Origin: Fibrobacter sp.
GTDB lineage: Bacteria; Fibrobacterota; Fibrobacteria; Fibrobacterales; Fibrobacteraceae
NCBI GenBank assembly: GCA_024398995.1
Contig: JAKSIE010000003.1
Coordinates: 1-64,000, forward strand
DNA length: 64,000 nt
Direction: 5' to 3'
The notes under the pieces are model-generated. The model did no database searches and had not been told where the DNA came from. It saw nothing but the letters and a program-made list of their open reading frames with translations. The position numbers and the translations under genes were made by a program. Numbering within the stretch: position 1 is the stretch's first letter; each line of letters starts with the position of its first letter. Below, one piece after another: positions 1 through 7,712 of this stretch.

Positions 1-1004
1 GCCCGGAATGGAACAAGGGCTGCCCGTCCGATGACCAGCCTGACCCGGATGGTGATGGTATCTGCTCTCCCTGGGTTGGTAAGAAGGGCTTGAATGCTCA
101 GTTCAAGGATGTATGTAAGGGTACTGACAAGTGCGAAGACGAAGCCGGTCCGGAATGGAACAAGGGCTGCCCGTCCGATGACCAGCCTGACCCGGATGGT
201 GACGGCATCTGCTCTCCCTGGGTTTCTAAGAAGGGCTTGTCTGCACAGTTCAAGGACGTATGTAAGGGCTCTGACAAGTGCGAAGACGAAGCTGGTCCTG
301 AATGGAATAAGGGTTGCCCGGCTCAGGCACCGGACCCTGACGAAGATGGTCTCTGCTCTCCGTGGGTCACCAAGCAGAAGTTGCTCGACAAGTTCGCCGA
401 CGAATGCTCTGGCTATGACCGTTGCGAAGACGAACCGGGTCCGGAGTGGAACAATGGTTGCCCGTCTGACGACGAACCGGATGCAGACCACGATGGCGTT
501 TGCTCTGAATGGGTGACTACCAAGAAGTTGACTAAGCAGTTCGCTGATCAGTGCACTGGCATTGACCGCTGCCCGGATGTGGCTGGCGACGATGGCCACG
601 GCTGCCCCAAGAAGGCTGTTGAAAAACTTGATGGTGTGACCTTCAAGTCAGGTAAGGCAACTTTGGAATCCAACGCTAAGTTGATTCTCAAGAACGTGGC
701 TAAGAAGCTGAACACTGCTGAATATATGGACCTGAACATTGTTATCCAGGGTCATACAGACAACGTGGGTAAGGAGGCCTCCAACCAGAAGCTTTCTGAA
801 AACCGCGCTAAGGAAGTGATGAAGGCTTTGACCAAGGCTGGCATCAAGAAGAACCGAATCAAAGCAATCGGTATGGGTTCTACTTGCCCGGTTGACGACA
901 ACGGAACCGAAGATGGCCGTGAAATGAACCGTCGTATCGAAATGCATTTTGCAACTCCGGACAACGACGGTACCAAGTGCGAAAGCAATTTCGTATCTGA
1001 ATAA
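1..1004 (+). CDS. OmpA-family outer-membrane protein with acidic Cys repeats (5' end missing)
   Basis: The reading frame is open from the left edge (codons in phase with base 3), so the start and any signal peptide lie outside the window. The visible part has four near-identical units of about 49 residues, each with the pattern C..DKCEDE.GPEWN.GCP and an Asp-rich stretch such as DPDGDGICSPW. These resemble thrombospondin type-3 calcium-binding repeats. A final degenerate unit leads into a C-terminal OmpA domain of about 110 residues, with the peptidoglycan-binding signatures GHTDNVGKEASN and NRRIEMHF. By family knowledge it should anchor the outer membrane to peptidoglycan through the OmpA domain, with the repeats forming a stiff periplasmic or surface stalk. 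The next gene starts 2 bases after the stop codon. Confidence 0.85.
   Translation, partial: PEWNKGCPSDDQPDPDGDGICSPWVGKKGLNAQFKDVCKGTDKCEDEAGPEWNKGCPSDDQPDPDGDGICSPWVSKKGLSAQFKDVCKGSDKCEDEAGPEWNKGCPAQAPDPDEDGLCSPWVTKQKLLDKFADECSGYDRCEDEPGPEWNNGCPSDDEPDADHDGVCSEWVTTKKLTKQFADQCTGIDRCPDVAGDDGHGCPKKAVEKLDGVTFKSGKATLESNAKLILKNVAKKLNTAEYMDLNIVIQGHTDNVGKEASNQKLSENRAKEVMKALTKAGIKKNRIKAIGMGSTCPVDDNGTEDGREMNRRIEMHFATPDNDGTKCESNFVSE
3..560 (+). repeat. In-frame tandem repeats inside the OmpA-like gene
   Basis: Unit boundaries, taken at the Pro-Glu-Trp codons, fall at 3, 150, 297 and 441, so the period is 147, 147 and 144 bases. The first units are almost identical in DNA, differing at scattered third positions. 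The array continues beyond the left edge, so total copy number is unknown. Confidence 0.85.
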
Positions 1005-1006
1005 CT

Positions 1007-1279
1007 ATGACCAAACTTGATGAAATTCTGACTGAGATTGGCGCATCCAACCACGACCTGGTGGAAATGGATGCCGCCCATTTGAATCATAAGATGGTGC
1101 AGAAGGCTCGCCTCGGCAAGAAGCCTGTGCCCCGCCATACCCAGGACCTGATTCTCAATGCAGTAAACCAACTGCTGGTTGAAAAGGAAGTGGAAGGCGC
1201 AAAGAAGTATAAGCGCGTAGAACTTTTTCCTATGGTAGATGATGCCGTAGTTGACGATAGTGCAACCGAGGAGGCCTAA
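1007..1279 (+). CDS. Small protein of unknown function
   Basis: This 90-residue soluble protein has no signal peptide or membrane segment. It is charged, with a central basic part ([16 protein letters not shown]) and an acidic tail ([13 protein letters not shown]). I do not recognise a family. It begins 2 bases after the OmpA-like stop, and its stop codon overlaps the thyA start (TAATG at 1277-1281), so it is probably co-translated with thyA. Confidence 0.6.
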   Translation: MTKLDEILTEIGASNHDLVEMDAAHLNHKMVQKARLGKKPVPRHTQDLILNAVNQLLVEKEVEGAKKYKRVELFPMVDDAVVDDSATEEA

Positions 1280-2091
1280 TGCAGCAGTATTTGGATCTTC
1301 TAAAAGACATTATGGACAATGGCGTGGATCGTTCCGATCGTACAGGTACAGGAACCCGCTCTGTTTTCGGTCGTCAGTGCCGTTACGATTTGTCCAAGGG
1401 ATTTCCTTGCTTGACCACAAAGAAACTGCATCTCCGCTCTATCATTCACGAACTGCTTTGGTTCTTGAAGGGCGATACCAACATCAAGTATCTTCACGAT
1501 AACAAGGTGACCATTTGGGATGAATGGGCTGACGAAAACGGCGACTTGGGCCCAGTGTATGGTCATCAGTGGCGTAGCTGGCCTACTCCGGAAGGTGGCC
1601 ACATTGACCAGATTAAGAATCTGGTGAACAGCCTCAAGAATAATCCGGATTCCCGTCGCCATCTGGTGTGCGCTTGGAACGTCGCTGAAGTGGATAAGAT
1701 GGCGTTGCCGCCTTGCCACTGCTTGTTCCAGTTCTACGTAGGCGGCGTTGGCGCTTCCGGCAAGCGTAAGCTTTCTTGCCAGTTGTATCAGCGTAGCGCA
1801 GATACTTTCCTTGGTGTTCCGTTCAATATTGCAAGCTACGCTCTCTTGACTTTGATGCTGGCTCAGGTCTGTGATTACGAACCGGGCGAGTTCATCCATA
1901 CTTTGGGTGACACTCATCTGTACTCCAATCACTTTGACCAGGTGAAGGAACAGCTTTCTCGTGAGCCTCGCAAGTTGCCCACCATGAAACTGAATCCCGA
2001 AATCAAGGATTTGTTCGACTTTAAGTTCGAGGACTTTGAACTTGTGGATTACGATCCGTGGCCGACAATTAAGGCTCCCATCGCAGTTTAA
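1279..2091 (+). CDS. thyA: Thymidylate synthase
   Basis: Makes dTMP from dUMP using methylene-tetrahydrofolate, in the cytosol. At 270 residues it has the usual length for ThyA. The catalytic cysteine is C146 in [12 protein letters not shown]. Other family signatures are RTGTGT near residue 21, the dUMP-binding QRSAD and the C-terminal KAPIAV. The start overlaps the preceding stop by one base, and GAGGAGG just upstream is a strong ribosome site. folA follows 33 bases downstream. The dihydrofolate made by ThyA is recycled by FolA, so the pair is a functional unit. Confidence 0.97.
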   Translation: MQQYLDLLKDIMDNGVDRSDRTGTGTRSVFGRQCRYDLSKGFPCLTTKKLHLRSIIHELLWFLKGDTNIKYLHDNKVTIWDEWADENGDLGPVYGHQWRSWPTPEGGHIDQIKNLVNSLKNNPDSRRHLVCAWNVAEVDKMALPPCHCLFQFYVGGVGASGKRKLSCQLYQRSADTFLGVPFNIASYALLTLMLAQVCDYEPGEFIHTLGDTHLYSNHFDQVKEQLSREPRKLPTMKLNPEIKDLFDFKFEDFELVDYDPWPTIKAPIAV

Positions 2092-2116
2092 TCACTGGCC
2101 ACAAATCACTAGCCAC
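2091..2116 (+). repeat. Two 12-base direct repeats between thyA and folA
   Basis: ATCACTGGCCAC at 2091-2102 and ATCACTAGCCAC at 2105-2116 differ at one base and are separated by two A. They fill most of the thyA-folA gap. No function can be read from them. Confidence 0.6.
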
Positions 2117-2124
2117 TATTTCCT

Positions 2125-2613
2125 ATGTTGATTTCCGCAATCGTTGCAGTTTCTGAGAATAACGTGATTGGTCGCGACGGTCATTTGCCGTGGCGCCTTT
2201 CCGCTGACCTGAAACGTTTCAAGTCTATTACCACCGGCCACTCTATTATTCTTGGACGCAAGAACTACGATGACATTGGTCGCCCGCTGCCTAACCGCAC
2301 CAACTATGTGCTGACCCGCAATGCTGCCTTTGAGGCTCCGGGTTGCATTGTTTGCGATTCCTTGGAAAAGGCTATTGACGCTGCCGCCGCGGCCGGTGAA
2401 ACGGAATGCTTTATCATAGGTGGCGCCGCCATATATGAACTGGCCATGCCTCTGGTAAAAAAGATGTATGTCACGCGAGTACTTGCTCAGGTCCCTGGTG
2501 ATGTATTCTATCCTGATTGGGGCGAGGGCTGGCGCATGGAAAGCGAAGAACAGGTCCCTGCCGACGAAAAGAACGAGTATCCTACAGCATATCAGGTTTG
2601 GACTAGAGAGTAG
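2125..2613 (+). CDS. folA: Dihydrofolate reductase
   Basis: Reduces dihydrofolate to tetrahydrofolate with NADPH. At 162 residues it has the normal bacterial length. Typical motifs are the N-terminal ISAIVAVSENNVIG, the LPW of the substrate loop, and IIGGAAIYELAMP for the NADPH-binding glycine pair. In the usual GRKTYESIGRPLPNR block the Thr is replaced by Asn (GRKNYDDIGRPLPNR). The ribosome site is weak (TTTCCT before ATG). The diguanylate cyclase gene begins 2 bases after the stop. Confidence 0.95.
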   Translation: MLISAIVAVSENNVIGRDGHLPWRLSADLKRFKSITTGHSIILGRKNYDDIGRPLPNRTNYVLTRNAAFEAPGCIVCDSLEKAIDAAAAAGETECFIIGGAAIYELAMPLVKKMYVTRVLAQVPGDVFYPDWGEGWRMESEEQVPADEKNEYPTAYQVWTRE

Positions 2614-2615
2614 GT

Positions 2616-4319
2616 ATGGCAAAGGGTTTGGGAGCAAACAGGTCTAGGGTCGTCATTTGGTGCATTGTTGCCATTCTTACGGCCTTGGCTCTTACAGGGC
2701 TCTTTAACTACCTTCGTAGTTCAGGCATTGATCACGATATTTTACGACTGAACGATGGTTGGACTGTTCATCAAAATGGCAAGGTTTACGAGAACCAGAC
2801 CATAGATTTGTATCAGTTTCCTGATGGTCCTTTGGGCTACAGAGATTCCATTACATTTTCAAAAAAGTTTGTCTTTAAGGGCCGACCGCCCTACATGTTC
2901 CGCATAAGGGCATCCCATTCCGCTGTAAGAATTGCGGTAGAAGATTGGACTGTCTTTATGTACGGTTATGATCTTTTGATGGCTCGAAAGTTTATCGGAA
3001 CTGGAGTGTTCTCTGTTCCGCTGCCTTATGATGCCAACGGTCGCGTACTGAATATTACTCTCTATGGCGGCTATAAGCAGGAACTGGATAGAACTTCGGG
3101 ATTTGAGATCCTCTCCAAGGAAGTTGCCTATACGGATTATATGGCAAGGCATAGCTATTCCTTGTTTATTGGCGTCTTCCTTGTCGTGCTCGGATTCTTA
3201 AGTGTAGTTCTCGGACTTGTGGGGTATGGATTCAACAAGGCGGCATATCGTATTGTATTAATTGGTATGTTGTCGTTGCTGGTGGGCTTGTGGAGCATGT
3301 GCTATGCCAGAGTCATTCAGATTTGTACGCTTAGTTTCGTGGAAACAGGTTTGATGGAGTATGTGTGCCTTTACTTGATTCCCATTCCGTTCCTGCTGTT
3401 GCTGCAGGATATTCACCGAGGTAAGCTATCTCCGATCAAGTGGAGACTTCTTAGGTTTGCTACCGTTTATGCGATTTTGTTTGCAGTGGCCGCCGTTGTT
3501 TTGCACTTGACCCGTGTTGCAATGATGTCCCAGCTTGTGCCCATTTTCCATGTGTCGGTTATTGTGACTGCAATTTATGCTGTATCCGCTGGCATGATTT
3601 ACTCCCGTAAAAATGGAACTTCTGAAAAAATATTCGCGCTAGGATTGCTTGCGTTCTTTGTCTTTGCCGTTTGGGATATTATCCGCTACAATTTGCAGTA
3701 CTACTATTTATTTACTAGCAACCTGATGAATATGACTTGGGTTCCCTTTGGCGCGCTCCTGTTTATTTTGGCCTTGGTTGCGGCCTACGTAGTTTATGTT
3801 TTCAAGTCTGTTGCTGAAAAGGCCGAAAAGGATCTTTTAGCAGAACTTGCCTACAAGGATGTTTTGACCGGTTTGTTTAACCGAACCAAGTGCGAACAGA
3901 TCTTTGATGTGCTGGACCAGGGAAACGATGACTTTGCCATTATCAGTATCGATATGAATGGTTTGAAATTGGTGAATGATACGTATGGCCACTCTGATGG
4001 CGACAAGCAGATTGTTGCCTTTGCGGAGGTCCTTCAGGAAGCTTTGAATGGCATTGGAACTGCAGCCCGTGTCGGTGGCGACGAATTTGTTTGTATCGTT
4101 CGTTCTTCTCATTTGTCTGAGCTTCATGTGGTCAAGGAACGCATGGACGAAATGACTAAGAGCCGTTCCCAGAATCTTGCAGTGAATTTGGAGGCCTCCT
4201 ATGGTGTTGCTTTCCGCCGCGAGGTGGATGGCGGCTTGGCCAAGGATGTTTATCGAGTGGCTGACGAACGCATGTATGCCATGAAAAAAGAATCTAAGTC
4301 CAAGTTGGTGCGCCACTAG
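2616..4319 (+). CDS. Membrane diguanylate cyclase with 7TM sensor region
   Basis: 567 residues. An N-terminal membrane anchor (about residues 12-32) is followed by a periplasmic domain of about 140 residues, seven or so hydrophobic segments (about 178-400) and a C-terminal GGDEF domain. The active-site motif GGDEF is at residues 487-491 (VGGDEFVCIV), with the metal-binding region IISIDMNGLKLVND upstream, so catalytic competence is expected: two GTP to cyclic di-GMP. The RxxD inhibitory site normally just before GGDEF is absent. The architecture resembles 7TM-DISM sensor proteins. It lies 2 bases after folA and may be co-transcribed, although no functional link is obvious. Confidence 0.88.
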   Translation: MAKGLGANRSRVVIWCIVAILTALALTGLFNYLRSSGIDHDILRLNDGWTVHQNGKVYENQTIDLYQFPDGPLGYRDSITFSKKFVFKGRPPYMFRIRASHSAVRIAVEDWTVFMYGYDLLMARKFIGTGVFSVPLPYDANGRVLNITLYGGYKQELDRTSGFEILSKEVAYTDYMARHSYSLFIGVFLVVLGFLSVVLGLVGYGFNKAAYRIVLIGMLSLLVGLWSMCYARVIQICTLSFVETGLMEYVCLYLIPIPFLLLLQDIHRGKLSPIKWRLLRFATVYAILFAVAAVVLHLTRVAMMSQLVPIFHVSVIVTAIYAVSAGMIYSRKNGTSEKIFALGLLAFFVFAVWDIIRYNLQYYYLFTSNLMNMTWVPFGALLFILALVAAYVVYVFKSVAEKAEKDLLAELAYKDVLTGLFNRTKCEQIFDVLDQGNDDFAIISIDMNGLKLVNDTYGHSDGDKQIVAFAEVLQEALNGIGTAARVGGDEFVCIVRSSHLSELHVVKERMDEMTKSRSQNLAVNLEASYGVAFRREVDGGLAKDVYRVADERMYAMKKESKSKLVRH

Positions 4320-4415
4320 GTATTCCAACTTGCAATAAAAGACTTTAGTCCCTTTCCAAAAATAGAAGTAGATTATTGAAGATGTATCCGTGCCTTCAGA
4401 AAAGGCGGTTTTCTT

Positions 4416-5729
4416 ATGTTGGAATTTAGTGTCTTCTATCGTTTGGCTGCGTCTATTGGCATTGGCCTGATTATTGGCATGCAGCGTGAACATACTTATT
4501 TCGATCAGTCGGACCGCCATCCGGCTGGTGTCCGTACTTTTACTTTGGTAGGTCTAGGCGGTGCCATGGCTGCTTTCTTGGCGGCATTGATGAATAGCGT
4601 GGCGCCTTTCGTAACGGGTTTTGTTGTGATAGGTTTGCTGCTGGTGGCGTCTCATATTGCCTTTGGGTTGAGTCATCGAGATTTTGGTGGGGCTGCGCCA
4701 GGCTCCGCGCAAGGTTCCGCGCCGACCACTTCGGGGATAACCACAAGCGTGGCTCTAGTCATTGTGTACTTGCTGGGTGGCCTTTGCTGGTATGGACAAT
4801 TGCTGGAATCTTGCATCATTATGATTGTGATGCTCTGGATTTTAACGGCCAAGGAACAGCTCCACAGTTTTGCCAAGAAGCTTTCCAAGGAAGATGTTCT
4901 TGCCACGGTGAAGTTCGCTGTAATTTCTGGATTGATTTTACCCTTCTTGCCGAACCAGGCTTATGGTCCCCCTGGGCTTGAGGTTTTGAACCCCCATACC
5001 ATTTGGCTTTTTGTGGTGTTCATTTCGGGCATCGGCTTTATAGGCTATGTGCTGATTAAACTGGTGGGGCCTGGCAAGGGCATTTGGCTCACGGGTTTGC
5101 TTGGCGGTATTGCCAGCAGCACAGCTTTGACATTGAATCTTGCGGGACGCAGTAAGGAAAACGAGGATTACGCCCCGGACTTTACTTTGGGAATTGTGCT
5201 GAGCTGGTCGGTGATGTATGTTCGCCTGTACCTGATTTGCATAGTGCTGAGTGGTTCCCTGGCAAAACCTTTGGCGTTACCCTTGTTGTTACCGGTGGTG
5301 CCGGGGCTTGCTTATGTAGCATTTTTGAAGATTCGTGAACGAAATGTCCAGCATGAACATTGCGGAGATTTTTCCAATCCATTCCACCTGGGACCGGCCA
5401 TTAAGTTTGGCATTGTGTTTACCTGCGTTATGTTCGTTGCCAATGCAGCCCGAGTCTATCTTGGATCCGGGGCTTTGTTGGCTTGCAGTTTTTTGGGCGG
5501 CGCCGCGGAGATGGATGCTGTGGCTTTCTCGGTCATCGATATGCATTTGAAGTCCGGCCTGGATATTCGCAACTTGGTTCTGGCATTCCTTTTTGCAAGC
5601 CTTGCCAATACCTTGACCAAGGGCGGCCTGGTGTTTTTCCTGAGTGCAAAATCTATGCGTAAGGCCATTGTGCCTGCGGTGGTGCTGATTTGCGCTGTCA
5701 CTGGCGGATTGATTGCGTTCTATATGTAG
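4416..5729 (+). CDS. MgtC/SapB-DUF4010 family membrane protein
   Basis: 437 residues, almost entirely hydrophobic, with roughly 12 membrane segments. The N-terminal part has the MgtC-like signature RLAASIGIGLIIGMQRE and HPAGVRTFTLVGLGG. The C-terminal half matches the DUF4010 type, with repeated small-residue helices such as LLGGIASSTALTLNLAGRS and FLGGAAEMDAVAFSV. The transported substrate or function of this family is not established. It stands alone, with a 96-base leader and its own weak terminator before thiD. Confidence 0.8.
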   Translation: MLEFSVFYRLAASIGIGLIIGMQREHTYFDQSDRHPAGVRTFTLVGLGGAMAAFLAALMNSVAPFVTGFVVIGLLLVASHIAFGLSHRDFGGAAPGSAQGSAPTTSGITTSVALVIVYLLGGLCWYGQLLESCIIMIVMLWILTAKEQLHSFAKKLSKEDVLATVKFAVISGLILPFLPNQAYGPPGLEVLNPHTIWLFVVFISGIGFIGYVLIKLVGPGKGIWLTGLLGGIASSTALTLNLAGRSKENEDYAPDFTLGIVLSWSVMYVRLYLICIVLSGSLAKPLALPLLLPVVPGLAYVAFLKIRERNVQHEHCGDFSNPFHLGPAIKFGIVFTCVMFVANAARVYLGSGALLACSFLGGAAEMDAVAFSVIDMHLKSGLDIRNLVLAFLFASLANTLTKGGLVFFLSAKSMRKAIVPAVVLICAVTGGLIAFYM

Positions 5730-5762
5730 CCATTTCCAGTAGGGTTTAACTATTTTAAAGGC

Positions 5763-5784
5763 AGACTTAGGTCAGTCTTTTTTT
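5763..5784 (+). terminator. Weak rho-independent terminator after the MgtC-like gene
   Basis: AGACT (5763-5767) pairs with AGTCT (5774-5778) around a 6-base loop and is followed by a run of T. The stem is short, and the T run ends only about a dozen bases before the thiD start. Confidence 0.45.
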
Positions 5785-5796
5785 AGGAGCTTAATT

Positions 5797-6537
5797 ATGG
5801 CAGAAATGATTTATGCTTTGACAATCGCAGGCTTTGATGGTAGTGCCGGCGCAGGCTTTATTTCTGATATTAAGACCATGGCTCATTTCGGCGTGTATGG
5901 CCAGGCTGTGTGTACGGCGCTGACTGAACAAAATGAGGATGATTTCGTGGCGCCTGGCTGGGTGATTTGGGAACGTATTGAGGCCCAGCTGGATACTCTT
6001 TTCAAGAAGCATACCTTTAAGTACGTTAAGATTGGTCTGGTGGAAAAGGCCAAAATCTTGAAACGTGTGGTGGAATACGTTCGCGAAAAGTCTCCCGATG
6101 CATTTATCATCTGGGATCCTATTGCTAGCGCCAGTGCTGGTTTTCACTTTATGCGTGATGCCAGCGAGTTTCTGCCTGTTATGAAGATGATTGACCTTGT
6201 GACTCCCAATGCCGTGGAATATGAGTTTCTTGGTTTGGACAAGGCTCAGGAAAAGGGCGAAATTGTCATGGGGAAGGATGTGTCCATTTTGCGAAAGGGT
6301 GGGCACTGCGAAGGCGCTGAGTCTGTGGATATTCTGCTCCACGAAGGTCGCGAATATAAGTTTGCTAGTCCTCGTCTGCCTGGGGTAGGCAAGCACGGTA
6401 CTGGCTGCGTGCTGAGTTCCGCTATTCTTGCAAATCTTGCCTTGGGCAAGAGTTTGCCGGAGGCTTGCCAGATTGGGAAGGACTATATGAACGAATATCT
6501 CCAGAGCGGGGAAGGAAGACTGGGATTTGTGAAGTAG
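5797..6537 (+). CDS. thiD: Hydroxymethylpyrimidine/phosphomethylpyrimidine kinase
   Basis: A ribokinase-fold kinase of thiamine biosynthesis or salvage that phosphorylates HMP and HMP-phosphate. Motifs are the N-terminal LTIAGFDGSAGAG (substrate glycine loop), WDPIASASAG, TPNAVEYEFLG and the ATP/anion-hole motif KHGTGCVLSSAI containing the conserved GTGC. At 246 residues it is slightly shorter than most ThiD. AGGAGC lies 8 bases before the start. No other thiamine gene and no TPP riboswitch is visible nearby. The stop codon directly touches the duplicated repeat unit. Confidence 0.88.
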   Translation: MAEMIYALTIAGFDGSAGAGFISDIKTMAHFGVYGQAVCTALTEQNEDDFVAPGWVIWERIEAQLDTLFKKHTFKYVKIGLVEKAKILKRVVEYVREKSPDAFIIWDPIASASAGFHFMRDASEFLPVMKMIDLVTPNAVEYEFLGLDKAQEKGEIVMGKDVSILRKGGHCEGAESVDILLHEGREYKFASPRLPGVGKHGTGCVLSSAILANLALGKSLPEACQIGKDYMNEYLQSGEGRLGFVK

Positions 6538-6739
6538 CGAGATGGACGCCTTCGCGAGATGGACGCCTTCGGCGTCACCGGCTGCGCCTCGGTCATGTAG
6601 GCAAGCGAGCTTGCCCACGCGACACTCGGCTTGCACGGTGTACGAACTCACTGCGTGAGTTCTCGTCATCCCGCTTTTCAGAGATACAAAAAAGACCACC
6701 TTGAAAGGTGGTCTCTTTTTGTATCGGAATAGCGAGATT
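6537..6739. repeat. Duplicated intergenic unit, copy 1 (ends in a tRNA-Pro 3' fragment)
   Basis: This 203-base unit is nearly identical to 6799-6999. It opens with two tandem copies of a 17-mer containing GATGGACGCC. It then carries several perfect hairpins: GACGCC-TTC-GGCGTC, GGCAAG-CGAG-CTTGCC and ACTCA-CTGCG-TGAGT. A terminator hairpin follows, and the last 15 bases or so equal the 3' end of the neighbouring tRNA-Pro. It begins on the last base of the thiD stop codon. No protein is credible here. Confidence 0.85.
6688..6720. terminator. Bidirectional terminator hairpin in repeat copy 1
   Basis: AGACCACCTT pairs with AAGGTGGTCT (6693-6714), flanked by A run 6688-6692 and T run 6716-6720, so it can act in both directions. 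On the forward strand it could end thiD transcription. Its stem sequence differs from that of copy 2 although the flanks are the same. Confidence 0.75.
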
Positions 6740-6798
6740 GTGCTCTACGAGCACCTGTAACATCGCCTCGGCAATGCAGATTTTGCTTACTAATTAGC

Positions 6799-6999
6799 GC
6801 GAGATGGACGCCTTCGCGAGATGGACGCCTTCGGCGTCACCGGCTGCGCCTCGGTCATGTAGGCAAGCGAGCTTGCCCACGCGACACTCGGCTTGCACGG
6901 TGTACGAACTCACTGCGTGAGTTCTCCCATCCCGCTTTTCAGAGATACGAAAAAAGGACCCTTAAAGGGTCCTCTTTTTCGTATCGGAATAGCGAGATT
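6799..6999. repeat. Duplicated intergenic unit, copy 2 (adjacent to tRNA-Pro)
   Basis: Same order of elements as copy 1: 17-mer tandem, REP-like hairpins, terminator, tRNA 3' end. Here the tRNA end is part of the intact tRNA gene. The offset from copy 1 is 262 bases at the left and 260 at the right. The 59 bases between the copies (6740-6798) hold a perfect GTGCTC-TAC-GAGCAC hairpin. Confidence 0.85.
6950..6979. terminator. Terminator of tRNA-Pro (repeat copy 2)
   Basis: AGGACCC pairs with GGGTCCT around TTAAA (6955-6973). A run of A lies on the left (T run for the reverse-strand tRNA transcript) and a T run on the right. It starts about 10 bases beyond the tRNA 3' end. Confidence 0.8.
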
Positions 7000-7057
7000 C
7001 GAACTCACGACCTCTTGCTCCCGAAGCAAGCGCTCTACCAGACTGAGCTATATTCCG
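6984..7057 (-). tRNA. tRNA-Pro (anticodon CGG)
   Basis: The reverse complement folds as a full cloverleaf. Acceptor CGGAATA pairs with TATTCCG, the D stem is GCTC/GAGC, the anticodon stem CTTGC/GCAAG encloses loop TTCGGGA (anticodon CGG, reading CCG), and the T arm is GTGAG-TTCGAAT-CTCGC. The C1-G72 pair and A73 discriminator are typical identity features of bacterial tRNA-Pro. CCA is not encoded. Confidence 0.95.
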
Positions 7058-7119
7058 TTCTAGTGAGCCCAATTATAGATAAAAATCGGACTTTTTTAAA
7101 GGGGTCAAGGGTAAAAAAG

Positions 7120-7599
7120 TCATTTTTTTGCTCTGGGCTTGCCCTTGGAGTTGAACTTGGGTGCAGGTTTGCCCAGTTTCATAATGCTGGAGCCCGCGTT
7201 GTCGGGTTCGACCTTGTACAAAACGATGCGGTTGCTCCATTCGGTACGGGCCTTGCGGTCGATAATGTGCTTTACGTTGCCGTATTCCGGGTTTCCGCCA
7301 CCGTGAATCACGCGGAGTACGCTGAGTCCTGCGATGAGCAGGTCGTCGATGCGGCGTTCGACAGCGGCTGCGGCCTCTTCGGAGGTGTAGCCGTGAAGGT
7401 CAATTTCATCTTCGGGGACAGGGAGCTCCCAACTGGAGGGGCTGCGACCCATTTTTTTGCCGCGGGGGCCACGGGGCTGGGGGCGTGCGGCGGCTTCGGC
7501 TTCTTCAGCCTGCTGGCGAGCCTTGTCCTTGTCTTCCATGTGGTGGTTCATAATCCACTCTAACTGGAAACGTTCTTCTTCGTTCAGTTCCGTAGCCAT
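7120..7599 (-). CDS. Smr-domain protein
   Basis: A 159-residue soluble protein. I placed the start at the ATG giving MATELNEEERF, because GAGG lies about 8 bases upstream on the reverse strand; an in-frame extension is possible but has no ribosome site. A charged N-terminal region rich in Glu, Ala and Arg precedes a C-terminal Smr domain with the motifs DEIDLHGYTSEEA and VIHGGGNPEYG. Smr domains in other bacteria are DNA- or RNA-cleaving modules (MutS2 tail, SmrB), so a nuclease-type role is plausible but not shown. A basic tail (KGKPRAKK) fits nucleic-acid binding. Confidence 0.8.
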   Translation of the reverse strand: MATELNEEERFQLEWIMNHHMEDKDKARQQAEEAEAAARPQPRGPRGKKMGRSPSSWELPVPEDEIDLHGYTSEEAAAAVERRIDDLLIAGLSVLRVIHGGGNPEYGNVKHIIDRKARTEWSNRIVLYKVEPDNAGSSIMKLGKPAPKFNSKGKPRAKK

Positions 7600-7712
7600 A
7601 AAAACCTCGTGAAAATAATGGCGGAAATTTAGAAAAAAACACATAGTTAAACAAAGTGTTTCTTGGAATAAACCTATATTTAAAACCACGTTTTTTTTAT
7701 AGGAATCAAAAC

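Noticed and set aside
5730..5796. TPP riboswitch before thiD
   Set aside because: The 67-base gap is too short for the thi-box and shows only a small terminator hairpin.
6720..6760. Second, functional tRNA gene
   Set aside because: Only the 3' terminal 15 bases or so match tRNA-Pro; the rest of the cloverleaf is missing.
6725..6999. Integrated mobile element flanked by tRNA 3'-end direct repeats
   Set aside because: Only about 260 bases lie between the two tRNA ends and no integrase is present. Similarity extends across the whole unit, so a local duplication explains it better.
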